Source: Rhizobium sullae (GTDB taxonomy: Bacteria; Pseudomonadota; Alphaproteobacteria; Rhizobiales; Rhizobiaceae). From it: DNA of 64,000 nt. This document shows positions 36,281 to 45,502 of this stretch, in pieces. Every line of letters begins with the position of its first letter. The stretch's first letter is position 1. The DNA lies in NCBI RefSeq assembly GCF_025200715.1, contig NZ_CP104143.1, positions 2,604,001-2,668,000 of the forward strand, in the 5' to 3' direction. A program made the position numbers and the translations under genes. The notes below the pieces were generated by a model, which was not told where the DNA came from, did no database searches, and was given only the letters and a program-made list of their open reading frames with translations.

Positions 36281-36457
36281 ATGAACAAGCAGCAGAGGCC
36301 AGACCAAACTAAGAAGCCGCCCCCGACTTTCTCTGCTGAAGACGTCCGCCAGGGTGAAATCATCCTGAAGAGGAGTTGGCAGCGGTTGGTATTCATCGCC
36401 GGTTTGGTCGGCATCATACTACTCGCGCTTCTCTTGGGAGTCTCCGCCACCGTGTAA
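36281..36457 (+). CDS. Small single-span membrane protein (58 residues)
   Basis: The frame reads MNKQQRPDQTKKPPPTFSAE at the start and VFIAGLVGIILLALLLGVSA near the end. A basic, proline-rich cytoplasmic head with EDVRQGEIILK leads to one C-terminal membrane helix, the layout of small rhizobial membrane proteins of unknown function. It starts 18 bases after the previous small membrane protein and is read in the same direction. Confidence 0.65.
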   Translation: MNKQQRPDQTKKPPPTFSAEDVRQGEIILKRSWQRLVFIAGLVGIILLALLLGVSATV

Positions 36458-36531
36458 TGCTTTGCCGTTGCTATCGTGACCAGCTCCTTCACAAATTTGA
36501 CGCACGATGCTTCGGCGTTCATTCTCCTTCT

Positions 36532-37317
36532 ATGATTAGCGGCGTACTTCTGGATCTCGCTGGCGTCATCTATGACGGCGAGGAAATCATACCGGGCGCA
36601 ACAGATGCTGTCGCGCGCTTGCGCGAAGCCGGCCTTCCTATCCGGTTCGTGAGCAATACGACGCGCTCGAACAAGCAGGCAATCTTAAAGCGGCTGGACG
36701 GACTTGGGCTTTCTGTCACAGGTGACGAGTTCTTCACGCCTGCGCAAGCTGCGCGGAAGTGGCTCGAGGAACACGATCGATCGCCATACCTTCTGGTTCA
36801 CCCCGACCTCGTGCCGGATTTCCAAGGCTTGGCAGGAGGGCAAGGGAAGGCTCTTGTTGTCGGCGATGCCGGCGAGGCTTTCGATTACCAGACACTGAAC
36901 GCGGCCTTTCGAGAATTGATCGAGGATGCCGAATTCCTCGGGCTCGCGCCAAACCGGACTTTCCAGGATGCCGATGGAAAGCTCAGTCTCGATGCGGGCG
37001 CATTCATTACGGCACTGGAGTTCGCAAGCCAAAAGCGCGCTATCATTTTGGGAAAGCCCTCCCCCGAATTCTTCCTGTTGGCGCTCGCTAGCATGAGTTG
37101 TTCGAAGGCGGAGGCCGTAATGGTCGGCGACGACGCGGAAACCGACGTTGCGGGTGCCCTACAGGCTGGACTTTCCCAGGCGCTGCTCGTCCGCACGGGC
37201 AAGTATCGTCCGGGGGACGAAACCCGGTTCAGGCCGCCGCCAACTGCGACGGTCGACGATATTTCCGCCGCGGCCGACTGGATTCTCGCGGAACACAACA
37301 CTTGGTCGAGGGAATGA
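36532..37317 (+). CDS. HAD-superfamily subclass IIA phosphatase, LHPP-like
   Basis: 261 residues with HAD motif I in LLDLAGVIYDG, motif II in RFVSNTTRSNK, motif III lysine in ILGKPSPEFF and motif IV in MVGDDAETDVAGA. The group IIA cap lies between motifs II and III. The DLAG variant of motif I is shared with the LHPP branch, named for phospholysine/phosphohistidine and pyrophosphate hydrolysis; the true substrate here is unknown. The ATG at 36532 is chosen because motif I begins eight residues later; the longer open frame has no homology. Confidence 0.85.
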   Translation: MISGVLLDLAGVIYDGEEIIPGATDAVARLREAGLPIRFVSNTTRSNKQAILKRLDGLGLSVTGDEFFTPAQAARKWLEEHDRSPYLLVHPDLVPDFQGLAGGQGKALVVGDAGEAFDYQTLNAAFRELIEDAEFLGLAPNRTFQDADGKLSLDAGAFITALEFASQKRAIILGKPSPEFFLLALASMSCSKAEAVMVGDDAETDVAGALQAGLSQALLVRTGKYRPGDETRFRPPPTATVDDISAAADWILAEHNTWSRE

Positions 37318-37397
37318 TACCGAGCATTCATCTGCTCAGAGGCGTTTAGGGCGGCTGCCGCGTGCTATACTGGCGGTTTCCACTGCTCCAGGCTGGA

Positions 37398-38963
37398 CTA
37401 CGTCTTCGGCCGGGGCAACGAGAGCGACGCGCGAGCGGGCGCCTGCGGTTCGGCGGCTGGAACGGTGTTATTGCGGGCCGGGCGTTTCAGCGAAATCGCG
37501 CTCTTGCTATTTCGGCTTCGCTTTGACGACGGCGGATCAACGCGACCTTCCTTTGGAAGCGAAATGACTGCCTTGAGTCCGGGATTGTTAGGGTATAGCG
37601 CGATATCGCCGCCATGCTGGCGCGCCACCGCACGAGCGATTGACAGGCCCAGCCCAACGCCTCCTGTGTCCCGGTTCCGAGATGTTTCCAGCCTAAAGAA
37701 CGGAGCAAATACCTTATCGGTCATGCCCTCTGGGATGCCTGGGCCGTTGTCTTCAACCACGATATCCACGCCGGCGGCCGACTGCTGGACATAAACTCTG
37801 GCGTGGCCGGCGTAGCGGACCGCATTTTCCGCCAAATTGCGGACTGCGCGGCGGAGACCATCTGGACGGCACCGATAAGTCGTCTTATCTCCGTCCATAT
37901 ACACCACCGGCAGGCCAATATCGGCGAGGTCGTCACAAATACTGCTAACAAGCGCCTGCAGTTCGATGGCTCTCGTCTCCTCCACGGTCGACTCGCCCTG
38001 TGCGAATGAGATGGCTGCCTCGGTCATGCTCCGGAGTTCGTCGATGGTAGAGACCATCTTCTCTTGAACTTCGGCATCCTTGACGAATTCCGCCCTTAGT
38101 CTCAGAGACGTCAACGGCGTGCGGAGATCGTGTCCAATTGCAGCCAGCATCCGGGTCCTGTCCTCGACAAATCGGTGAAGGCGTTGCTGCATTCGATTGA
38201 AAGCCTCTGAAGTGCGACGAATGTCGTCAGGTCCTTCCTCCGGAAGCGGTGGCAGGTTTTCGCCTCTGCCCAAAGCTTCCGCCGACACCGCAAGGCGCCG
38301 CAACGGGCGGGCAATCCGGCTGGCTATGAAGACGCCGATCAGCGATAGAATCAGGGCGGTTGTTCCCAGGGATGTCAACGACTTCGAGTTCCACCAGGAT
38401 GTAGTGTCCACCTTGTGGTAGGCGCAGTTCAACCAGACACCGTCATTTAACCTGATGGCCAGGCCATATCCGCTACGGCCATCAAAGTAGACGAACTTTG
38501 CAGGCTGAGGCTGGTTCCAAAGCACCTGCATGGGGCTGGTCCAGTTCTCACCAGAATTTGCCTTTGCAACATCCTGTGCGCTGAGGCGGGCTCCAGCGGA
38601 GCTCGCATTCAATCCAAACTTCTGGCTGAGATCAACGAAGTTATCCAGAGGGCGCGCCAGCTCCTCGACAGCGCGGCTGCGCCATACGGTAGGATTCGAA
38701 ATGTCCTCATTTGAGAGCCAGAAGCGCGAGTAACTCGTCTCGCTTGCCAGCAGCACTCGCTCGCGCAGTTCCGGTGCAATTGTTTCCATCAACCGCGTTA
38801 TCGACGCAGATCGACTAAAGAACTCGCTTTTCATCGCGGCCTGCAAAGCCTTGGCGCGCTCATCCCAAGAGATCAGAAACGTAATCGCCTGCGACACGAC
38901 GAGGGCGAGAAGCGTAAAGCCGATGAATTGAGCAGCGAGGCTACGTCTCCACCAGTAGATCAT
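37398..38963 (-). CDS. EnvZ/CpxA-type sensor histidine kinase
   Basis: 521 residues. One helix at residues 10-30, a periplasmic domain of about 170 residues, a second helix near 205-225, HAMP (RIARPLRRLAVSAEALGRGE), and the HisKA motif MLAAIGHDLRTPLTSLRLRA with the phosphoacceptor His. The HATPase domain has NLAENAVRYA, DNGPGIP and GVGLGLSIA. A low-complexity tail of about 50 residues (KRSRNSKSAISLKRPARNN) extends past the catalytic domain and is unusual. The start overlaps the regulator stop by 4 bases, so the pair is coupled. The signal is unknown. Confidence 0.9.
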   Translation of the reverse strand: MIYWWRRSLAAQFIGFTLLALVVSQAITFLISWDERAKALQAAMKSEFFSRSASITRLMETIAPELRERVLLASETSYSRFWLSNEDISNPTVWRSRAVEELARPLDNFVDLSQKFGLNASSAGARLSAQDVAKANSGENWTSPMQVLWNQPQPAKFVYFDGRSGYGLAIRLNDGVWLNCAYHKVDTTSWWNSKSLTSLGTTALILSLIGVFIASRIARPLRRLAVSAEALGRGENLPPLPEEGPDDIRRTSEAFNRMQQRLHRFVEDRTRMLAAIGHDLRTPLTSLRLRAEFVKDAEVQEKMVSTIDELRSMTEAAISFAQGESTVEETRAIELQALVSSICDDLADIGLPVVYMDGDKTTYRCRPDGLRRAVRNLAENAVRYAGHARVYVQQSAAGVDIVVEDNGPGIPEGMTDKVFAPFFRLETSRNRDTGGVGLGLSIARAVARQHGGDIALYPNNPGLKAVISLPKEGRVDPPSSKRSRNSKSAISLKRPARNNTVPAAEPQAPARASLSLPRPKT

Positions 38964-39682
38964 TCATAACCTACCTCGACCGAGAGGCTGTAGCCGCCTC
39001 CCCAATGGGTCCTGATGATCGAGGGGTTTTTCGGATCTGGCTCGATCTTCTTCCGCAAGCGGCTCACTTGATTGTCGATGCTACGGTCGAAGATATCCGC
39101 CACCTTGCCTACAGTAAGATCAAGGAGCTGCTCACGGCTGAGAACGAGACCTGGGCGTTCCAAGAAGACCTTGAGAAGACGAAACTCGGCGGTACTGAGG
39201 GGTACACCGACGCCATCATCTCCTGCAAGTTCTTGTCTGCCCATATTGAGTTTCCAATGCCCGACACGAACCACCTTCGCCTTCGTGGATTCGCGCTGCT
39301 GTGCCGGAAGACTGTTTGCCCTGCGTAACACGGCGCGAATCCTGGCGAGCAGTTCGCGTGGGTTGAAAGGCTTCACTAGATAGTCGTCGGCGCCAAGTTC
39401 CAAGCCGATGATGCGGTCGGTATCTTCCGCCATTGCCGTCAGAAAAATGATCGGCGTGTCCGTCGCTGCTCGAAGTTGGCGGCAGACTGAAAGTCCGTCC
39501 TCGCCGGGCATCATCACATCGAGCACGACGAGGTCAACGGCAGTCCGCTCGATGATACGACGCAATGCAGCGCCGCTGTCGGCAACGCTGACCCGGTAAC
39601 CTTGCTCTTCAAGATATTTGCCAACGAGGTCCCGGATGTCTCGGTGGTCGTCAACGACCGCGATGTGAGCTGCTTTCTGCAT
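38960..39682 (-). CDS. OmpR-family response regulator
   Basis: 240 residues: receiver domain (IAVVDDHRDIRDLVGKYL, phosphorylated Asp55 in VVLDVMMPGEDGL, Lys in DYLVKPFNPRELLARI) and a winged-helix output domain (PLSTAEFRLLKVFLERPG, then IDNQVSRLRKKIEPDPKNP). First gene of the pair with the kinase. The start at 39682 is fixed by the receiver domain, with the open frame extending 18 codons further. ATGTATCAAAGTTTCA 63 bases upstream, repeated as ATGTCTCAAAGTTCAC at 39983, may be its binding site. Confidence 0.92.
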   Translation of the reverse strand: MQKAAHIAVVDDHRDIRDLVGKYLEEQGYRVSVADSGAALRRIIERTAVDLVVLDVMMPGEDGLSVCRQLRAATDTPIIFLTAMAEDTDRIIGLELGADDYLVKPFNPRELLARIRAVLRRANSLPAQQRESTKAKVVRVGHWKLNMGRQELAGDDGVGVPLSTAEFRLLKVFLERPGLVLSREQLLDLTVGKVADIFDRSIDNQVSRLRKKIEPDPKNPSIIRTHWGGGYSLSVEVGYE

Positions 39683-40268
39683 GGGCAATGTCCGTCCTGA
39701 TCGCAGCATCTTATAGAAGGGAGTACCCGTCCGCATCGGAAAAAATGTATCAAAGTTTCACAGCCCAAAGTGCTGCTGTGGATCGGGCCTGCGCGAACGA
39801 ACGCCATGTTTGCCGGCGCAGCCGCCGTCAATTCTTGGGTGGCAGAACTGCCGACGGAAGATCACGGGCAGGAGAAACGCCGCTACTTTCGATCTCTTGG
39901 TGCGTCACGCGTCGTCATGGAAGCAACGCTACAGCTTTATCTGTCGCGAAGATTTACCTGCCTGAGCCCAGCTTGTAACAAGATGTCTCAAAGTTCACTG
40001 CTGTTGTCATGCATCGCAAAAGCGCGCAACAAGCGCGTTTCGTGACGCACCGAGTATGCCGAAACCGTCTGTGTTCTAGGGAGATCGGCGGTTTAAGCGT
40101 ATCTCCCAACTGCCGATCAAGTTTCCCGCGCCTCGACCCGCCTCCCACAACGGCGCCGCGACAGGTCTCCGACATCTCGGGCACATCCCTGCGACATCTT
40201 CCCCCTATTCTGACAACCGTACCCGCTCAGCGAACTCGAACGAAGCATTCAGCAAAGGAGACCAAGTC
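39683..40268. other. Regulator upstream region with a repeated motif
   Basis: About 590 bases without a recognisable gene. Two copies of ATGTmTCAAAGTT lie at 39745-39757 and 39983-39995 in the same orientation. An open frame between them (from 39770, plus strand) has no ribosome site or family match. Confidence 0.35.
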
Positions 40269-40532
40269 ATGAGTGTCGAACTTTGGCAGGTCACCATCAT
40301 GCGAAAGGTCCTGAACGATTTTTGCGCCCACCACGATATGTCGGTCCGTGATCGAACCGCAATCACAGCCGCAGGGTTCTTGATGAAGTTTGCGACCGAG
40401 GGAGAAGCCGACGCAGGTGAGTTTCGGACAAGACTGGACGAAGCGATGCTTGAACATCTCCTCGAGCGAAACTCGGTCGCCAAGCAGCACGGCGGCCACA
40501 TGGCTCGAACTGACAAGTGCGCCAATCCTTAA
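40269..40532 (+). CDS. Hypothetical 87-residue protein
   Basis: A soluble protein with AAITAAGFLMKFATEGEADA-like helical content (the actual start is MSVELWQVTIMRKVLNDFCA). CAAAGGAGACCAAGTC directly before the ATG is a strong ribosome site, which is the main reason to call it. No known domain; no partner genes. Confidence 0.65.
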   Translation: MSVELWQVTIMRKVLNDFCAHHDMSVRDRTAITAAGFLMKFATEGEADAGEFRTRLDEAMLEHLLERNSVAKQHGGHMARTDKCANP

Positions 40533-40682
40533 GCGCCGTCGGCGGTCGGCCCGTCGCCCTGCCGCGGCCGGTCGGCGGCAAGCACATCTATCGAAAAGTC
40601 CGCGACCGAGCCTGCCCTATAGCCGGTTGATGCATCGCCCTCGAAACCATAGTGACCGGCCCTTCACCGCCTTCCTGTTCGA

Positions 40683-41654
40683 TCAGTCGAGATCGTCACG
40701 GATGCAGGCCTTGAAGTGTCCTTTCGCCCCTTCTCGTAGCGGTGGCACTATGTTCGCACAGGCCTCGATCGCGACCGGGCAGCGGGTACGGAAGACACAG
40801 CCGCTTGGCGGATTGGCAGGACTTGGGATATCACCCTTGAGGATCTGCCGGCTCGTGCGTCGAGCCGGATCGAGCGATGGAACGGCCGAGAGCAAGGCGC
40901 GCGTGTAGGGATGCTGCGGGCTTGCATAGAGCTCCCGGCTGGGCGCCATTTCCATGATCCGCCCGAGATAGAGCACGACGACGGTATCGGCGACATATTC
41001 GACCACCGCAAGATCATGCGCGATGAACAGCATGGTAAGGCCGAGCCGTATCTGCAGGTCGCGCAGAAGGTTGACGATCTGCGCCTGGATCGAAACGTCG
41101 AGCGCCGATACCGGCTCGTCGGCGACGAGCAGGTCAGGTCCAAGCGTTAGCGCCCGCGCAATGCCGATGCGCTGGCGCTGACCACCGGAAAATTCGTGCG
41201 GATAGCGGGAAATCGCTTCTGGCGGCAGGTCAACCGATGCGAGAGCCTCAGCGGCCTTGGCGATCCGCTCCGACTTGCTGCCGATCCGCTGGATATCCAG
41301 CCCTTCCATGAGGATTTCACCGATGGTCATTCGGGGTGAGAGGCTCGCGAAGGGATCCTGGAAAATATACTGGACGCGCGCGTGCAGGCGGCGGAGTTCC
41401 TGACGCGTGAGGCTCGTCGTTTCGACATCGTCAAAACGAATGCTGCCGGAAGTAGGCGCGATCAGTTGCGCGACCATGCGGCCGATGGTTGTCTTGCCGC
41501 TGCCGGATTCCCCAACAAGGCCGACGACTTCGCCGCGTCTGATGTTGAACGAGACATCCCGGACGGCACGGACGACCGGGCCGCGCCCAAATGCCACCGG
41601 GGCAAAATCTTTGGTCAGCCCACTGACCTCAAGGAAGTGTTGCTGTGACATCAT
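40683..41654 (-). CDS. Peptide/nickel-type ABC transporter ATP-binding protein (DppF/OppF)
   Basis: 323 residues. Walker [11 protein letters not shown]-loop [13 protein letters not shown], signature [15 protein letters not shown], Walker [15 protein letters not shown], switch His in FIAHDLAVV. The C-terminal oligopeptide extension with its cysteine-rich patch ([16 protein letters not shown]) is complete; in this family it can carry an iron-sulfur cluster. It is the last gene of the seven-gene operon starting at 47844 and begins directly after the previous stop. Confidence 0.92.
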   Translation of the reverse strand: MMSQQHFLEVSGLTKDFAPVAFGRGPVVRAVRDVSFNIRRGEVVGLVGESGSGKTTIGRMVAQLIAPTSGSIRFDDVETTSLTRQELRRLHARVQYIFQDPFASLSPRMTIGEILMEGLDIQRIGSKSERIAKAAEALASVDLPPEAISRYPHEFSGGQRQRIGIARALTLGPDLLVADEPVSALDVSIQAQIVNLLRDLQIRLGLTMLFIAHDLAVVEYVADTVVVLYLGRIMEMAPSRELYASPQHPYTRALLSAVPSLDPARRTSRQILKGDIPSPANPPSGCVFRTRCPVAIEACANIVPPLREGAKGHFKACIRDDLD

Positions 41655-42671
41655 TCAGATCTCCTGCCACCGGATGCAGCGGCTGAACTGGCCCTCGCCG
41701 GCGTCGACGAGCGGCGGGTAAGCCTGCGAGCAAGCCTCTATCCGATAGGTACAGCGGGGAGCGAATGGACAGCCCTGGGGGAGGTTCATCAGGCTCGGCA
41801 CCGATCCAGCAATGGTCGGCAGCGGCGTACCCGCTTCCTTGAGACGCGTCGCAGTTCCAAGGCGCGGCACCGAGCGCATCAGCCCCTTGGTGTAGGGGTG
41901 GCGCGGATGGGAGAACACTCGCGCCACGCGACCGGTCTCGACGAGCGAACCGGCATACATGACAGCCACGCGGTCGGCGATCTCGGCAACAACCCCGAGA
42001 TTATGGGTGACGAACAACATGCCCATTCCGCGTTCCTGTTGCAGCTGGGTGAGCAGATCGAGGATCTGCGCCTGGATGGTAACATCGAGGGCCGTCGTGG
42101 GCTCGTCGGCGATCAGCAGCGTCGGATTGCATGACAGTGCCATGGCAATGGTCGCGCGCTGCCGCATGCCGCCCGATAGTTCGTGCGGATATTGTCCGGC
42201 ACGCCGGCGCGGGTCGGGAATGCCGACATCCTCCAGCAACTGGATGGCATCCGACAAGGCCTCGCGACGGGACTTGCCTATATGAATGCGGATTGGTTCG
42301 GCGATCTGCTCACCGATTGTATAGACCGGGTTGAGGCTGGTCAGCGGTTCTTGAAACACCATACCCATGTCGTTGCCGCGCACGCGGCGCAGTGCCTCGC
42401 CGCCAATGGCCTGCAGTTCGACGACTTCTCCCGTCTTTCGTCTGAGGCGAAGCGTGCCCGCGGCGATACGGCCGACGCCGCGCGGCAGGAGACCCATGAT
42501 CGACAAACTCGTTACCGACTTTCCCGAGCCGGACTCTCCCACCAACGCAACGGTTTCTCCCGTCGCCACAGTGAGATGGAGGTCGCGCACGGCGACGACC
42601 TCGCGATCGGCGATGTGAAACTCCGTGGTCAGTCCCGAAATGTTGAGGATCGGCTCGGTGCTCATCATCAA
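41655..42671 (-). CDS. Peptide/nickel-type ABC transporter ATP-binding protein (DppD/OppD)
   Basis: 338 residues with Walker [31 protein letters not shown], signature [15 protein letters not shown], Walker [17 protein letters not shown] and FVTHNLGVV. The C-terminal oligopeptide extension ([17 protein letters not shown]) is present. It forms the heterodimeric motor with the DppF-type protein. The start overlaps the aldolase gene's stop by 4 bases. Confidence 0.92.
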   Translation of the reverse strand: MMMSTEPILNISGLTTEFHIADREVVAVRDLHLTVATGETVALVGESGSGKSVTSLSIMGLLPRGVGRIAAGTLRLRRKTGEVVELQAIGGEALRRVRGNDMGMVFQEPLTSLNPVYTIGEQIAEPIRIHIGKSRREALSDAIQLLEDVGIPDPRRRAGQYPHELSGGMRQRATIAMALSCNPTLLIADEPTTALDVTIQAQILDLLTQLQQERGMGMLFVTHNLGVVAEIADRVAVMYAGSLVETGRVARVFSHPRHPYTKGLMRSVPRLGTATRLKEAGTPLPTIAGSVPSLMNLPQGCPFAPRCTYRIEACSQAYPPLVDAGEGQFSRCIRWQEI

Positions 42672-43585
42672 TCCAAAAGCCCGGTTTGGCGCAGAATGCG
42701 ATCGATGATCGCCGCCTCTTCATCGTTGAGGGATCGTTGCGGACGAGCCATGATGTTGGTGTCGATGACCCCCAACCTGCGCATGGCGGTCTTGAAGGCA
42801 CCGACGCCCGCGGAGCCTGCACTGGTCCTCGCCAGGCTGACCCAGACCATCTCGAAAAGCTGGCAAAGCCGCTCCTGCTCCCGGCGCGCCGCGATAAAAT
42901 CGCCCGCCTGGCATAGATTCCAGAGGCGCACATAGCCGTGCGGATCGACATTGCCGAGGCCGGGCACGATGCCATGCGCTCCCATGTTCACGACGCTGTC
43001 GGCCACGATCTCGGATCCGGTCATGGCGAAGAAGTTGGGTAAATCAGCCGTGTCGGTCATGACATAGCGAAGATTGCCATCATCACCGCTTGAATCTTTA
43101 AGCCCAGCGATCGTGCCTTCGCGGGCGAGCATGACGGTGGTCCGACGTTCGAGCTTGGTGCCGACGCAGACCGGTATGTCGTAGGCAATCACCGGTATGT
43201 CGACCGCCTCCCGGATATAGCGAAAGTGATCGATGGTCTCGGATTGATTGGTGCGCGTATAGAACGGCGCAGTCACGACAATCGCATCGGCACCCGCCGA
43301 TTGCGCTACCCTTGCGTGGGCAATCACGCGCTCTGTCGTTGGATCGATTACGCCAACCAAGATCGGCACGCGGCCGCGCACTTGCTCCACCGCATGTTCG
43401 ATGATGCGCCGCCGCGCGGCTTCGTCATGAAACACGACCTCGCTGGTCGATCCGAGAACGAACAGGCCGTGCACGCCACCATTGAGCAGATGGTTGATGA
43501 CACGTGTGAATGAAGGATAATCCACTTCGAAAGCCGTGGTGAGCGGAGTGACGACGGGTGGAATGACGCCGGTAAACAGGGGCAT
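42668..43585 (-). CDS. DapA-family aldolase/lyase (first copy)
   Basis: 305 residues of the dihydrodipicolinate synthase/N-acetylneuraminate lyase superfamily, a TIM barrel using a Schiff base. The lysine is in GLKDSSGD, the tyrosine in IAYDIPV, and the substrate loop is [11 protein letters not shown]. Members split or form 2-keto acids (sialic acid, KDG, hydroxyoxoglutarate) or condense pyruvate. Since it sits inside an ABC importer operon, between dppC and dppD, a catabolic lyase role is more likely than lysine synthesis. Start at 43585, 10 bases after dppC; an upstream in-frame ATG would lie inside dppC. Confidence 0.85.
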   Translation of the reverse strand: MPLFTGVIPPVVTPLTTAFEVDYPSFTRVINHLLNGGVHGLFVLGSTSEVVFHDEAARRRIIEHAVEQVRGRVPILVGVIDPTTERVIAHARVAQSAGADAIVVTAPFYTRTNQSETIDHFRYIREAVDIPVIAYDIPVCVGTKLERRTTVMLAREGTIAGLKDSSGDDGNLRYVMTDTADLPNFFAMTGSEIVADSVVNMGAHGIVPGLGNVDPHGYVRLWNLCQAGDFIAARREQERLCQLFEMVWVSLARTSAGSAGVGAFKTAMRRLGVIDTNIMARPQRSLNDEEAAIIDRILRQTGLLD

Positions 43586-43595
43586 GTGCGACCTT

Positions 43596-44471
43596 TCAGT
43601 TAAGTTCGGAGCGCGGGTCGAAGGCATCGCGAAGCCCATCACCCACGAAGTTGATGGCGAGAACGGTTACGACGAGCGCCGCGCCAGGGAACATCCATTG
43701 CCAGGGATAATTTTCGAGCACGTTGGTCGCGCGGGCGGCGTTCAGCATATTGCCCCAGCTCGCTTCCGGTGGCGTGACGCCGAGCCCAAGGAATGAGAGG
43801 CCTGCCTCCAGCAGGATCCCGCTCGCCACCTGCAGGGTGGCATAGACCACGAGAATATCGATCGTATTGGGCAGGCCATGCCGAACCAAAAGGTGCCAGA
43901 GGCCGGCGCCCATGCCGCGAGACGCCACGACGAAGTCCCGCTCACGCAGTTCCAGCAGCCGGGCCCGTATCATGCGCGAGAGAACCGGCCACGAGAGCAG
44001 CGAAATCACGAGGATCGTCGGCATGATGCCGCTACCGACGATCGAGGCGAGGACCAGGAGGAAAATAACTGGCGGCAAGGTCATGGCAAGGTCTACCAGC
44101 CGCATCGTTACACCATCAACGACGCGCCCAGCGAAGCCGGCGACCGCTCCGACGAAGAAACCGATGAACGTGGAAATCGCCATCGAGGTGGTTGCTACCA
44201 GCAGCGAGGTCTGCCCGCCCTGCAACAGCCGCGCCATGATATCGCGCCCCACGCCGTCGCTTCCAAGCCAATGGGTCGATGAGGGGCCATGATTCATTGC
44301 CAGCAGGTCGATGTCATTGGGCCTGTAAGGCCACCATAGGTCATAGGTGAGCGTGAGCAGCAGGATCGGAATCAGGATAACCGAACCGGCCACGGCCGCT
44401 CCGTTGTTGAGAAAGCGCGACATAGCACGACGGATGGGGCCGGCCGAACGGGTATTCGTCAAGCTGGTCAT
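43596..44471 (-). CDS. Peptide-type ABC transporter permease (DppC)
   Basis: 291 residues with a first helix near residues 25-45, a periplasmic loop containing [20 protein letters not shown] (conserved in DppC proteins) and five further helices. The EAA motif region, which contacts the ATPases, is near [20 protein letters not shown]. It pairs with the DppB-type permease encoded one base upstream. Confidence 0.92.
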   Translation of the reverse strand: MTSLTNTRSAGPIRRAMSRFLNNGAAVAGSVILIPILLLTLTYDLWWPYRPNDIDLLAMNHGPSSTHWLGSDGVGRDIMARLLQGGQTSLLVATTSMAISTFIGFFVGAVAGFAGRVVDGVTMRLVDLAMTLPPVIFLLVLASIVGSGIMPTILVISLLSWPVLSRMIRARLLELRERDFVVASRGMGAGLWHLLVRHGLPNTIDILVVYATLQVASGILLEAGLSFLGLGVTPPEASWGNMLNAARATNVLENYPWQWMFPGAALVVTVLAINFVGDGLRDAFDPRSELN

Positions 44472-44472
44472 C

Positions 44473-45432
44473 TCACGCTACCTTGATACGCGGATCGACG
44501 GCGGCATAGGCGATGTCGGTCAGCAGGTTGACAAGTATGACGCAGGCGCCGGTGAGCAGCGTCGCACACATGATCACGGGATAGTCGCGCCGGACGACCG
44601 CGTTGATCATCAAGAGGCCCATGCCCGGCCAGTCGAAAACGCTCTCTATGAAGATGGCACCGCCGATGGCGATGCCGATGGTCGACCCGATCAACGTGAT
44701 CACCGGCAGCAAGGCATTGCGCACAGCATGTTTGACGATGACCCAGAACTCGCGGACGCCCTTGGCGCGCGCCGTGCGCACGTAATCCTGCGACAGCACC
44801 TCAAGCAGCGAAGAGCGCATGTACCGCATGATCAGCGCACCATGGCCGATTGACAGCAGGACGGCCGGTAGGATGAGGTGCGCCATCAGGTCGCCGACGG
44901 AAAAGGGAGCGCCTGGCGTCAGCATCCCGCCGGCCGGCACCCACCGCAGGACGACCGCAAACATGTAGAGCCCCAGCAGCGCCGTCAGGAAGGCCGGGCT
45001 CGAAATTCCGACGAAAGCCGCTGTTGAAAGCGAGAGATCGGTGAGCTCGTTGCGCCGGACCGCGGCAAGAATGCCGGTCGCAATTCCAACGACGACGGAG
45101 ATGGCAAGCCCGCTGAACATCAACAGGATCGTCGGTCCGATGCGGCCGAGGACAAGCGGCAAGACCGGTTCGCCGCCGCGCTGGATCGAATAGCCGAAAT
45201 CTCCGGTAACGGCCGCACCGAGCCAGGCAAGATACTGCACCGGCAGCGGCTGGTCGAGACCAAGGCGCGTGCGCAGCACCACAAGGTCCGAGGCCGACAT
45301 CGGGACCGATGGGTTGATATAGGCATCGATGGGGTCGCCGGGCGTAAGCCGCAGCAGCGTGAAGATGAGGACGGTCAGCGCCAGCAGCATCAGCAGGCCG
45401 ACAGCCGCTCGGCGGAGGATGTATTGCAGCAT
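44473..45432 (-). CDS. Peptide-type ABC transporter permease (DppB)
   Basis: 319 residues; [20 protein letters not shown] is the typical first helix, followed by [11 protein letters not shown]. The EAA motif [20 protein letters not shown] is clear, and the end [12 protein letters not shown] is usual for the family. It forms the channel with DppC. A hairpin lies between it and the binding-protein gene upstream. Confidence 0.93.
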   Translation of the reverse strand: MLQYILRRAAVGLLMLLALTVLIFTLLRLTPGDPIDAYINPSVPMSASDLVVLRTRLGLDQPLPVQYLAWLGAAVTGDFGYSIQRGGEPVLPLVLGRIGPTILLMFSGLAISVVVGIATGILAAVRRNELTDLSLSTAAFVGISSPAFLTALLGLYMFAVVLRWVPAGGMLTPGAPFSVGDLMAHLILPAVLLSIGHGALIMRYMRSSLLEVLSQDYVRTARAKGVREFWVIVKHAVRNALLPVITLIGSTIGIAIGGAIFIESVFDWPGMGLLMINAVVRRDYPVIMCATLLTGACVILVNLLTDIAYAAVDPRIKVA

Positions 45433-45459
45433 GTTTCACCAACAGGGCCAGCTGGAGAT

Positions 45460-45485
45460 GCGGCCGGACATCATAGTCCGACCGC
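45460..45485 (-). terminator. Hairpin between binding-protein gene and dppB
   Basis: A 10-bp stem in the minus-strand transcript (GCGGTCGGAC / GTCCGGCCGC, one G-U pair) with a 6-base loop, 17 bases after the binding-protein stop. Same location as in both TRAP operons of the window. Confidence 0.5.
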
Positions 45486-45502
45486 CTCGGCTCACCCGCA
45501 CA

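Noticed and set aside
39770-40045. 91-codon plus-strand frame between the two ATGTmTCAAAGTT motifs
   Set aside because: No ribosome site and no motif; probably non-coding.
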